Positions 55,302-63,381 of a stretch of DNA of 64,000 bases are shown in pieces. The stretch's first letter is position 1, and each line of letters opens with the position of its first letter. Under the pieces are notes generated by a model that made no database searches, was not told where the DNA came from, and saw only the letters and a list, made by a program, of their open reading frames with translations. Made by a program: the position numbers and the translations under genes. Source of the DNA: Hymenobacter jeongseonensis (GTDB taxonomy: Bacteria; Bacteroidota; Bacteroidia; Cytophagales; Hymenobacteraceae); contig NZ_JADQDQ010000002.1 in the NCBI RefSeq assembly GCF_015694725.1, positions 62,001-126,000 on the forward strand. The letters run 5' to 3'.

Positions 55302-55829
55302 ATGGCATTCCCCTTTTTCGGCGACGATAAATCCACAATAGCCCGGCTGCTCTCCACCCTGCCCCAAACCGGACGCATCGAATGGATTGGGCAGCGGCCC
55401 GTGCGGCGCGAACCACTGGTAGCGGTGCTGGAAGCTGAGCTGAAAACCGATTCGCACATGCTCGGCGACCACGCCCGGCCCAAGGCCGGCGGCAAGCGCC
55501 AAGTCACGCTCATTCAGCACGAGTCCCTGACCGCAGTGTCCAGCTTTCTGGGCCTGGATGCGCCGCTGGACCCCGGCCGCCTGCGCCGCAACCTCGCCGT
55601 GAGCGGGTTGAACCTGCTGGCGCTCAAAAACCGTCAAATCCGCATTGGCGAGGAGGTTATCCTGGACATCACCGGCGAATGTCACCCCTGCTCGCGCATG
55701 GAGGAGGTGCTGGGGCCCGGCGGCTACAACGCCATGCGGGGCCAGGGCGGCCTCACGGCGCACATTGCCCAAGGCGGCATTATTCGGGTGGGCGACGTGG
55801 TGCGGGTACTGGAATCCGCGACAGCTTAA
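55302..55829 (+). CDS. MOSC domain protein
   Basis: A 175-residue protein made of one MOSC domain, the sulfur-carrier fold of molybdenum cofactor sulfurases and mARC proteins. RIEWIGQRPVRREPL is the first strand pair. The segment INPGRLRRNLAVSGLNL-like (here DPGRLRRNLAVSGLNLL) is the family's second motif, and the conserved Cys is in CHPCSRMEEVLGPGGYNAMR. GGLTAHIAQGGIIRVGD closes the domain. Stand-alone MOSC proteins confer resistance to N-hydroxylated bases or move sulfur; which applies here is unknown. Confidence 0.9.
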   Translation: MAFPFFGDDKSTIARLLSTLPQTGRIEWIGQRPVRREPLVAVLEAELKTDSHMLGDHARPKAGGKRQVTLIQHESLTAVSSFLGLDAPLDPGRLRRNLAVSGLNLLALKNRQIRIGEEVILDITGECHPCSRMEEVLGPGGYNAMRGQGGLTAHIAQGGIIRVGDVVRVLESATA

Positions 55830-56131
55830 CCGCAGCGGCCAGCCGTGCCAACAGCATAATCATCTGTCGGTTATAAGCTTCCGGGCCTATGCTAATGGCT
55901 AACAGCACCGCAGCGGCAGTCAAGCAATACTTAGTCAGTAATTTCCTTAATTAGTTTATAAGCCATAAGTTAGCTTGTGGCTGGCTACTGCTATAGCAAA
56001 AATGCCGACGCTATTTTTTCGGTCAATGGTTGTCCATAAATTTTAAAAAACCGTACCTGTCGCCAACGGCGGCAACCAGCTGGGCAACCAGCCATTCTAT
56101 ATCACATTCCACCCACCCTTTCTTACCTCTT

Positions 56132-59100
56132 ATGTTCAAACACTTACTTTCGCTGCTGCCTGCGGGCCAGCGGCTTCGTGGGGCAATGAGTGTGGCACTG
56201 CTTTCCGTGCTGGCACTGGGCAGTTCTGCCTCCCACGCCCAATCCACGATTTATGGCCTGGGCACTGCCATTGGCCCAGTAAGCGGGTCATTGATTGAAG
56301 GCGGAGCCGTCGCGGGCACGCAGGGGCTTGCTCCTGTCGACGCTGCTACCGGCTTCCCGAAAGGTGGCACTTACTTAGCCGTTCGTATTACGGGCGTAAC
56401 CACCGGCCAGCTGTTAGTTGGCATTGATTACCGGCCAAGTACCGGCCAGATGTACGCGCTGGGCTACAATGCTTCGGACCCAACCGGCACTGCTAATGCC
56501 CAACTCTACACGTTGGAACCCATCAGTGGGGTAGCGACTCCCGTAGGCAGTGCTATTGCGCTGAATTTGGGAGGCACGGCTGAGCGTATTGGGTTTGACT
56601 TTAACCCGGTTGCTGACCGCATCCGAGTGGTAAGTTCCAACGATAATAATTACCGCCTCAATCCCATAACTGGTGCTGTTGTTCAGCAGGACGGCTCGCT
56701 GAATTACCCAACCGGTGATGTCAACGCAGGCAAAGACCCTCGAGTGGGCTCCGTAGCCTATACCAACTCGCTTGGCTCCCCAGCCACTACTACGCTCTAC
56801 AGTGCTGACGTTCGGCCGAATGTGAGTGCCCCTTCCGGTATCCTAGCTACGCTGCCTGACCCAAATACTGGCGCTCTTAATACGGTGCCAAGCTCCGGAA
56901 TCCGAGTACAAGACAAGGATAACCCTACTACGTTTTATGGCCTTGACCCAGGCTCTACTGTTAGTATCGATATATATTTTGACGGTACTACCAATAAAGC
57001 ATATTTATCATTGCTCACACAGCCCAACCCAACTTATTCTAATACTGACCTCTACGATTTAAATTTAAGCACCGGACAAGCTACTAACAAAAGGAACGTA
57101 GTATCAGCGAATGGGTTTATTCCATTTCATATTATAGATATCGCAGTAGCTCCTGCGCCCACCATCACCAGCCTTGTTCCGGCTTCGGCAACGATAAACG
57201 GCCCGGCCTTTACGCTGACCGTAAACGGTACTGGCTTCGCGAACGGCGCAACGGTAAACGGGGGCCTAGTAGCTGGGTCAAAGGTGTTTTTTAACGGTGT
57301 TGAGCGCGCCACGACGTTTGTTTCAGCTACGCAGCTCACCGCCCAAATTCTGGCTTCTGACATCACGACTCTGGGCACAAAGCAGGTGACGGTGGTGAAC
57401 CCAACCGCTCCCGGCGGCACCAGCAACGAGTCTCCTTTCGAGGTTGTGCCCGTCTGCGACGCTCCTACGGCGCTGGCCGTAACGGCAGGCAGCATTACTT
57501 CGACCTCCGCTACCGTGACGTTCACGAGCAGCGGCTCGGCCACCGGTTACACCGTGACCACCTCGCCGGCCTCCACCACGCAAACCCTGCCGGGGACAGC
57601 TACCTCCGTTGATTTAACAGGTCTGACTCCAGGCGTTGCTTACACGGTAAACATCGTGAGCAACTGTGCCAGCAACACCACCTCTTCCACGGCTTCAACC
57701 ACGTTCACCACCACGGCCGCGCCCAATCCAGCCCCTGCAATAACCAGCCTGAGTCCCAGCTCCGTGACGGCCGGAGCCGCCGCACAAACTCTCACGGTGA
57801 ACGGCACGGGCTTCGTGTCGGCATCAGTGGTGAATTTTAACGGCACGAGTCGGACCACCAGCTTTGTATCGGCTTCGCAGCTAACCATCAGCCTGACGGC
57901 AGCTGACCAAGCCACGCCCGGCGCCTACAATGTGACCGTGACCAACCCCGCTCCCGGGGGCGGAACGTCGGCCCCGGCCGTGTTTACAGTAAACGAAGTT
58001 CCGGCTTGCAACGCCCCCACGGCGCTGGCCGTGACAACGGGCAGCATTACCACAACTTCGGCCACGGTCACCTTTACGGGCAGCGCCTCGGCTACCGGCT
58101 ACACCGTGACCACCTCGCCGGCCTCCACCACGCAAACCCTGCCGGGGACAGCTACCTCCGTTGAGCTAACAGGCCTGACTGCGAATACGGCGTACACGGT
58201 ACGGATTGTGAGCAACTGCGCAGTCAATTCGCCTTCCAGCGCCGCCACGGTGAGCTTTACCACAGCTACCCCAACGCCCATCCCGGCCCCGACGCTGGTC
58301 GTGACCCAGGGCGGCTCGCCCATCGCCAACGGGGGCTCTCCTTCGTATTCCTTCGGCAACCAGACCACCGGAACCACGCAAACGGCCGTTTTCACGCTGG
58401 CCAACACGGGCAATACCGTGCTCACCATCAGCAGTGTTACGGTTAGCACCGGGACGGCCTTTGGCTTCCAGACATTCAGCGTACCGGCCACGGTGGCCGC
58501 TGGCAGCAGCACGACGCTCACGGTGACATACGCCGTTGGCACGGGTGCCCAATCGGGCAGCATTACCATTCTCAGCGATGCGACCAATGGCAACAACAAC
58601 ACGTTTGAGCTGACGCTGAACGGCACCGGCAGCCCGGCCCCGGCGCCGGAAATCAACGTGTTGCAAGGCGCTACATCTTATGCCAGCGGCAGCACGTTCA
58701 CGTTCCCCGCTACCAACGCGGGCACTTCCAACAGCCGGGCGTTCACCATTCAGAACACTGGCACGGCCCCGCTCGTCATCAGCAGCATCACCTCGACCGG
58801 CGATTTCACGAACGACTGGACCACGTCGCCCTTCACCATTGCCGGCAGCAGCGCGGCTACGGTCACGGTTACGTTCACGCCCAGTGCTTCGGGCACGCGC
58901 ACGGGTACGCTGGTTATCAACAGCAACGACGCCAACGAGTCAACCTACACCATCAATCTGAGCGGCCAGAGCGGCGCCCTCACCTGGAACGGCAACGTGA
59001 GCACCGCCTGGGGCAACGCCGCCAACTGGACGCCCAACCAGGTACCGACCTCGTCGGCCGATGTCATCATTCCCGGCGGCCGGCCCAACCAGCCCACCGT

Positions 59101-60886
59101 GAGCGACGCCCGCGAGGTGCGCGCCGTCACGCTCGCCTCGGGCGCGGTGCTGACCTTGGCCGCTGACGCCACGCTCAACGCCTACGGCACCTTCACCAAC
59201 AACTCAGGCACATCGGCCACCAGCTGCTCTGGCCTGGCCGGCACCGGCACGTTCGAGCTGAACTACAGCGTGGCCCTCAGCGGCAACCAGCCGCTCACCA
59301 TTGGCGGCACGGCCCTCTCCTGCTTCCCCAACCTGACGGTGATTAATAACACGGCCTCAACTACGGGCCCCGTGGCGGTCCGCAACCGATTGGAGCTTAA
59401 CCAAAGCCTCACCATTGGCAATGGGCAGCCATTCACGCTGCTGTCCGACAACACCGGCACGGCCTACGTGGTAAACGTTGGGGCGGCTTCTCTGAACGGC
59501 ACCGCCACGGTGCAGCGCTACATCAATCCCAACCGCAACTCGGGCTTGGGCTACCGCCACTACAGTGCGCCCACGAGCAACAGCACCTTCGAGGACCTGG
59601 CCACCACGGGCTTTACACCCATTATCAACCCGGATTACAACACGCAGGGCAATACGGTTCGCCCCTTCCCGAATGTGTTTGGCTACAATGAAACCCGCGT
59701 CAACACCAGCGGCACCTCGGCCATGGATTTCGACAAAGGCTTCTTCTCGCCACTGTTCATCGGCAATACGATGGAAGTGACCCGTGGCTATACCGTCAAT
59801 ATTTCGCCCCAGGCCAAAGTAGATTTCGTCGGCTTTGTGAACAACGGCACCAAGACGGCCAGCGACCTCACCCGCGGCAACCAGCCCAAAAGCGGCTGGC
59901 ACCTGCGCGGCAACCCCTATCCTTCGGCCCTCGACTGGAATAGGGTGGAAAAGAATGGCCTCGAAAACGGCCTGTACGTGTTCAAGAGCAGCGGCCAATA
60001 CTCGGGCTCCTACGCCGCTTACATCAATGGCGTTGGCACAAACGGGGGCACCAACGTGCTGCCCGTGGCGCAGGGCTTCTTTGTTCGCACGGCCGTGGGC
60101 CAGACCGGCAGCCTCGTCTTCACCAACGATGACCGCATCACCACGGACGAGGATGCTCCTTTCCAGCGCGGCACCGCTGATACGCGTCCGCAGCTTATGC
60201 TCGCTCTGGGTAATGCCAAGGCCAGCACGCAGGCCGCGGTTTACTTTGAGCGCGGCGCCACGGCGAGCTTCGACAATACCTTCGACGCCCACGCCCTGCC
60301 TGCTTCCACTGGCCTGTCACTGGCCTCGGAAACGGCTTCATTGGAGGCCTTGGCTATCAACGGCCAGCCCACGCTCACGGGAGCCGAGGTGGTGCTGCCC
60401 CTGCGCATGGCCGTGCCGGCCGCCGGCACCTACACGCTCAGCGTTGAGAAGCTCGCCAACCTGCCCGGCAACTACCGCGCGTATCTGCGCGATGCCATCA
60501 TGGGCAACTACACCGACTTGACCACCACGCCATCGCTGAGCCTGAACCTGGCTGCTGGCGCAGCCAATGGCCGCTACGCTGTGGTATTTACCACCCAGGC
60601 ACGCGTGCTGGCCACGGCCCCAGCGGCCCTGGCCCAGTTGGCCAATGTGTACCCTAACCCAGCCCACGGCTCGGCTACATTGGTGCTGCCCGCCAAACTG
60701 CGCGGCAACCAGGCCACGGTGGTAACCATCGTCGACAACGTGGGCCGCGTGGTACTAACCCGCACCTTAGCTGCTGGAACTGCGGAAACGCTGGAACTGC
60801 CCTTGGGTACGTTGGCATCCGGGGTGTACTCTGTGGTTGCCCGCACCGCGGCTGGCTTAGTGGCCAAACGCCTCGTTGTGCAATAA
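56132..60886 (+). CDS. T9SS-exported multidomain surface protein
   Basis: The start is the Met opening MFKHLLSLLPAGQRLRGAMS, a signal peptide ending at SASHAQ, giving 1584 residues. In order: a DUF4394 domain (about 30-330, STIYGLGTAIGPVSG, FDFNPVADRIRVVSSND), an IPT/TIG domain, a fibronectin III domain, a second IPT and a second fibronectin III domain. Two choice-of-anchor D (ASPM/Hydin-like) domains follow, then a long beta-helix-like part (about 980-1450). The C-terminal T9SS type A sorting domain (VYPNPAHGSATLVLP to KRLVVQ) would be cleaved on export through the outer membrane. The two fibronectin units share 65 identical bases. It is probably an adhesin. Confidence 0.9.
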   Translation: MFKHLLSLLPAGQRLRGAMSVALLSVLALGSSASHAQSTIYGLGTAIGPVSGSLIEGGAVAGTQGLAPVDAATGFPKGGTYLAVRITGVTTGQLLVGIDYRPSTGQMYALGYNASDPTGTANAQLYTLEPISGVATPVGSAIALNLGGTAERIGFDFNPVADRIRVVSSNDNNYRLNPITGAVVQQDGSLNYPTGDVNAGKDPRVGSVAYTNSLGSPATTTLYSADVRPNVSAPSGILATLPDPNTGALNTVPSSGIRVQDKDNPTTFYGLDPGSTVSIDIYFDGTTNKAYLSLLTQPNPTYSNTDLYDLNLSTGQATNKRNVVSANGFIPFHIIDIAVAPAPTITSLVPASATINGPAFTLTVNGTGFANGATVNGGLVAGSKVFFNGVERATTFVSATQLTAQILASDITTLGTKQVTVVNPTAPGGTSNESPFEVVPVCDAPTALAVTAGSITSTSATVTFTSSGSATGYTVTTSPASTTQTLPGTATSVDLTGLTPGVAYTVNIVSNCASNTTSSTASTTFTTTAAPNPAPAITSLSPSSVTAGAAAQTLTVNGTGFVSASVVNFNGTSRTTSFVSASQLTISLTAADQATPGAYNVTVTNPAPGGGTSAPAVFTVNEVPACNAPTALAVTTGSITTTSATVTFTGSASATGYTVTTSPASTTQTLPGTATSVELTGLTANTAYTVRIVSNCAVNSPSSAATVSFTTATPTPIPAPTLVVTQGGSPIANGGSPSYSFGNQTTGTTQTAVFTLANTGNTVLTISSVTVSTGTAFGFQTFSVPATVAAGSSTTLTVTYAVGTGAQSGSITILSDATNGNNNTFELTLNGTGSPAPAPEINVLQGATSYASGSTFTFPATNAGTSNSRAFTIQNTGTAPLVISSITSTGDFTNDWTTSPFTIAGSSAATVTVTFTPSASGTRTGTLVINSNDANESTYTINLSGQSGALTWNGNVSTAWGNAANWTPNQVPTSSADVIIPGGRPNQPTVSDAREVRAVTLASGAVLTLAADATLNAYGTFTNNSGTSATSCSGLAGTGTFELNYSVALSGNQPLTIGGTALSCFPNLTVINNTASTTGPVAVRNRLELNQSLTIGNGQPFTLLSDNTGTAYVVNVGAASLNGTATVQRYINPNRNSGLGYRHYSAPTSNSTFEDLATTGFTPIINPDYNTQGNTVRPFPNVFGYNETRVNTSGTSAMDFDKGFFSPLFIGNTMEVTRGYTVNISPQAKVDFVGFVNNGTKTASDLTRGNQPKSGWHLRGNPYPSALDWNRVEKNGLENGLYVFKSSGQYSGSYAAYINGVGTNGGTNVLPVAQGFFVRTAVGQTGSLVFTNDDRITTDEDAPFQRGTADTRPQLMLALGNAKASTQAAVYFERGATASFDNTFDAHALPASTGLSLASETASLEALAINGQPTLTGAEVVLPLRMAVPAAGTYTLSVEKLANLPGNYRAYLRDAIMGNYTDLTTTPSLSLNLAAGAANGRYAVVFTTQARVLATAPAALAQLANVYPNPAHGSATLVLPAKLRGNQATVVTIVDNVGRVVLTRTLAAGTAETLELPLGTLASGVYSVVARTAAGLVAKRLVVQ
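57548..57612 (+). repeat. 65-base identical repeat, unit 1 (fibronectin III segment)
   Basis: Identical to 58100-58164. Both encode the same stretch of the two fibronectin III domains. Identity at the silent positions suggests recent duplication or gene conversion. Confidence 0.9.
58100..58164 (+). repeat. 65-base identical repeat, unit 2 (fibronectin III segment)
   Basis: Second copy of the repeat at 57548-57612, in the second fibronectin III domain of the same gene. Confidence 0.9.
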
Positions 60887-60920
60887 AACAGAGGCGTTGC
60901 GAGAGCAAAGCCTCTGTTTT
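60886..60920 (+). terminator. Terminator hairpin 1 after the T9SS protein
   Basis: AAACAGAGGC and GCCTCTGTTT pair around a 14-base loop, right at the stop codon. Confidence 0.8.
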
Positions 60921-60938
60921 GCGTCAACATAAAAAATA

Positions 60939-60971
60939 AAAAGCCCCGGCTATTGCAGCCGGGGCTTTTTT
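60939..60971 (+). terminator. Terminator hairpin 2 after the T9SS protein
   Basis: AAAAGCCCCGGCT and AGCCGGGGCTTTT pair perfectly around five bases and end in a run of six T. This is the stronger of the two tandem terminators. Confidence 0.92.
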
Positions 60972-61169
60972 GATAATTATTTACCCGATTCCGATTCAAT
61001 AAAGGTAACGCTACCGAGCCGCGTCAATAAAAAGCCCATCACCAACGGCAAGGGGTTTTTTGAACTATGAAAACAACGGTCTCTAGCGGGACCCGCCAAG
61101 ACCTACGCCAAATACCCTGCCATTGGATTGTAGAGCGCCTTTCCTAAATCGCTGAAAAGCACAACCGAA

Positions 61170-62570
61170 TTACGCCCCGTCCATCCGCACAATTTTTGGC
61201 GTGAACGAACCCAGCACATCCACCAATTCGTGCTGGCTGGCCATCACGGTGTGAATGTCTTTGTAGGCCATCGGGGCTTCGTCGAGGCCGCCCCCAATCA
61301 GCTCGATGCCGTGCTCGGCGAGGTGCTTGCGCACACCGGATTCGGTCAACTCTGCCTTGGCGCGCGTCCGCGACATGAGCCGGCCGGCGCCGTGCGAAGC
61401 CGAAGAAAGTGACTCCGCCAAGCCCTTGCCCCGCACAATAAAGCCGGGGGCCGTCATTGAGCCGGGAATGATGCCGAGCACGCCCGCCCCGGCTGGCGTG
61501 GCGCCCTTGCGGTGCACGATGACCTCGCGGCCATCGGCCAGCCGCTCCTTCCAGGCGAAGTTGTGGTGGTTTTCCACTTTGGCCACGGGCCGTTCGCCCA
61601 AGGCTTTCGCCAGCCGCTGGTGAATTTGGGCGTGGCACGCCGAGGCGTAGTCACCGGCCAGGTTCATGGCGGCCCAGTATTCCTGGCCGGCTTCGGTGTC
61701 GAGGCCGAGCCAGGCGAGGTGCTGGGCTTCGGTGGGCAGTTTGCATACGTCCTTGGCCAGGCGAGTGTAGTGCTCGGCAATGCCCGCGCCCAGGCCCCGC
61801 GAGCCGGAGTGCGAGAGCACGCCCAGGTACTGGCCCACGGGCACGCCCAGTTCGTTTTCTGCTTCGGTGATGTCGACAATGCCGAATTCAACGAAGTGGT
61901 TGCCGGAGCCGGAAGTCCCGACCTGGTCGGCCGCTTTGTCGCGCTTGTTTTTGAGGAATGGGATTTCTAAGAATTCATCCCGGTCCAGCACGGCGCTGGG
62001 CATCCGGTGGCCCCGCTCCCAGCCCCGGCCGGAGCCGAAGCGGGTGTTGTCGAGCAGGATTTTCCGGAGTTCCTGCACCCGCTGGGTGAGGTACTTGGGC
62101 GGCAAGTCGAATACCGACAAAGCCATTCGACAGCCGATGTCGACGCCCACGGCGTAGGGAATCACCGCGTTATCGGTGGCCAGCACGCCGCCGATGGGCA
62201 GGCCGTAGCCGTGGTGGGCATCGGGCATGAGGGCCCCGGCCACGGTCACGGGCAGTTTCATGGCTGTTTCCATCTGGTGCACCGCTCCCTGTTCGATGTG
62301 CTCGGCGCCGAACGTGACGTAGGGCTTGCGCTCGACCAGGGCAATGTGCCGGGAGGGCGCCGGCAGCAAAGCCGCCGCCGTATGGCTCCAGTCCAGGTCG
62401 GTGAGGAATTCCTTGGGGTTGGCTAAAAGTTGCTCCAACAAGGCGAGCTGGTCGGTTTGGGAGAGTTTTTTGAGGTGCTTGCGCTGCAATTGCGCGAGGG
62501 CAAGCCCAATGGCCCGGCCTTCGGGAAACCCGAGGGTGCGAAGGTCGTTGCCGCGTAAAAGAGTGGCCAT
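61170..62570 (-). CDS. rtcB: RtcB RNA ligase
   Basis: A 466-residue RtcB protein, which joins RNA 2',3'-cyclic phosphate or 3'-phosphate ends to 5'-OH ends using GTP and Mn. The start is the Met opening MATLLRGNDLRTLGF. The longer frame runs into RNA-coding DNA. Metal ligands appear in AVGVDIGCRMAL (Asp and Cys), GTSGSGNHFVEFG and LSHSGSRGLG. The guanylylated His is in SLSSASHGAGRLMSRTRAK (about residue 392). It lies about 65 bases after a row of Y-like RNAs and in the same direction as rsr, as in known RNA-repair operons. No rtcA or archease gene is in view. Confidence 0.95.
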   Translation of the reverse strand: MATLLRGNDLRTLGFPEGRAIGLALAQLQRKHLKKLSQTDQLALLEQLLANPKEFLTDLDWSHTAAALLPAPSRHIALVERKPYVTFGAEHIEQGAVHQMETAMKLPVTVAGALMPDAHHGYGLPIGGVLATDNAVIPYAVGVDIGCRMALSVFDLPPKYLTQRVQELRKILLDNTRFGSGRGWERGHRMPSAVLDRDEFLEIPFLKNKRDKAADQVGTSGSGNHFVEFGIVDITEAENELGVPVGQYLGVLSHSGSRGLGAGIAEHYTRLAKDVCKLPTEAQHLAWLGLDTEAGQEYWAAMNLAGDYASACHAQIHQRLAKALGERPVAKVENHHNFAWKERLADGREVIVHRKGATPAGAGVLGIIPGSMTAPGFIVRGKGLAESLSSASHGAGRLMSRTRAKAELTESGVRKHLAEHGIELIGGGLDEAPMAYKDIHTVMASQHELVDVLGSFTPKIVRMDGA

Positions 62571-62633
62571 AACAATGGTGTTTGCACGAAGAACAAACGC
62601 GCTATTGGGCGTCTGAATCGTTAATGAAAAAAG

Positions 62634-62785
62634 ATAAAAAACGGACCGGGCAACGGGCGCGCCGCCCACATATGTGCTCTACCCAACTGAGCTACCACTA
62701 GCCGAAGCCAGCGGGCAGGAATCGAACCTGCGACCCCATCGTCCAAAGCGAAGTATGGCGGCGCTACGGCACCAGCCCGTTTTTA
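62634..62785 (-). ncRNA. Y RNA-like element C with permuted tRNA-like core (YrlA type)
   Basis: About 150 nt. The outer helix pairs AAAAACG with CGTTTTT and CGGGC with GCCCG. An internal loop holds GGTGCCGTA on the 5' side and CCCGTT on the 3' side. An inner helix GCGCCGCC / GGCGGCGC follows. The core then reads: T-arm (GCAGG, loop TTCGATT, CCTGC), an eight-pair acceptor-like stem (CCGCTGGC / GCTAGTGG with G-U pairs) closed by TTCG, the TA of positions 8-9, then a D-arm (GCTC, loop AGTTGGGTA, GAGC). It is a tRNA core in circularly permuted order with no anticodon arm. It lies between rsr and rtcB. Confidence 0.8.
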
Positions 62786-62798
62786 ATGAACAAAAAAT

Positions 62799-62956
62799 CA
62801 TGTTTTCAAGCGGGGCAACAGGCGCCCGGCCAGCTGGCGCGGCCCTACCAATACGCAGGCGCCCTGCCTTGCGGCAGCACTTCGGGAGTCGAACCCGCGA
62901 CCGCACCAAATTTGGAGCGAAGGAAGGCCCGGCTACGGCACCCACCGGAAAACATG
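62799..62956 (-). ncRNA. Y RNA-like element B with permuted tRNA-like core (YrlA type)
   Basis: About 158 nt. The outer helix CATGTTTTC / GAAAACATG continues into GTGGG / CCCGC. The internal loop has TGCCGTA and CTGTTGC. The inner helix pairs GCCGGGCC with GGCCGGGC with one mismatch. The core has a T-arm with loop TTCGACT, a short acceptor-like stem CTGCC / GGCAG closed by GCAA (a GNRA loop), and a D-arm with loop GCGTATTGGTA. A T-run (ATTTTTTG) follows the outer helix, so it could end a transcript. Confidence 0.75.
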
Positions 62957-62969
62957 TAGCATCGGCATC

Positions 62970-63115
62970 ATCCGAAAATTCAGGGCAACAAGCGGCCGGC
63001 GTGTCAGCCGCAGCCAAGGCCACGACCGGGGATTCGAACCCATCTTACTGCTTCCGAAAAAGCAGCTTTCAACCAGCGAAGTATCGCCTGCCTACCGCAC
63101 CTGAACAGTTCGGAT
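62970..63115 (-). ncRNA. Y RNA-like element A, T-arm and acceptor stem but no D-arm
   Basis: About 146 nt. The outer helix pairs ATCCGA with TCGGAT and TTCAGG with CCTGAA. The internal loop has TGCGGTA and CTTGTTGC. The inner helix is GGCAGGCG / CGCCGGCC with one mismatch. A T-loop TTCGAAT is present on a short stem. An eight-pair acceptor-like stem GTCGTGGC / GCTGCGGC is closed by CTTG, another stable tetraloop. No D-arm follows. An extra hairpin CTGCTT / AAGCAG precedes the T-arm, where a variable arm might stand. Confidence 0.7.
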
Positions 63116-63218
63116 TTGTCCGAGTTGGAACGGGCCACAACAGTGGCGCCGTTCCGGTCGGCGACTGCCCCAATTAGGCAGCCGTCTTCCTCATTTCAAC
63201 AGCTTTTTTTCAGCTTAA

Positions 63219-63328
63219 GCAAGGGGAATGAGCGGTGGGCTACGTTGAGTGAATGGCAGTGAGCCACCGCCGCCGAAGCAGCCACTCGATGTGCACCCGC
63301 GAAGTAGGCCCGGCCTACGCCACCTTGC
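63219..63328 (-). ncRNA. Possible fourth, degenerate Y RNA-like element D
   Basis: About 110 nt, next to the rsr stop codon. The outer helix is GCAAGG / CCTTGC. The 5' motif GGTGGCGTAGGCCGGGCC closely matches element B, and CTTCGC follows as in the others. A stem GCTGC / GCGGC closed by TTCG and a D-like GGTGGCTCA are visible. The T-loop is degenerate (ATCGAGT) and the 3' motif is changed. It may be a decayed copy. Confidence 0.42.
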
Positions 63329-63381
63329 GCCGCAGCGGCCGGGGGTTCCGCTTTATTGCCCGGCCGTTTTTTAAGAAGGCT

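Noticed and set aside
62640..63115. Ordinary tRNA genes, suggested by GGTTCGAATCC-like T-loops and GGTAGCTCAGTTGG
   Set aside because: The D-arm comes after the T-arm, there is no anticodon arm, and a tetraloop joins the acceptor strands. These cannot be decoding tRNAs.
62674..63177. Open frames on both strands across the rsr-rtcB gap (167 and 114 residues)
   Set aside because: Their translations are Arg/Pro/Ala-rich with no motif. They follow the GC-rich arms of the structured RNAs, and the RNA reading explains the sequence better.
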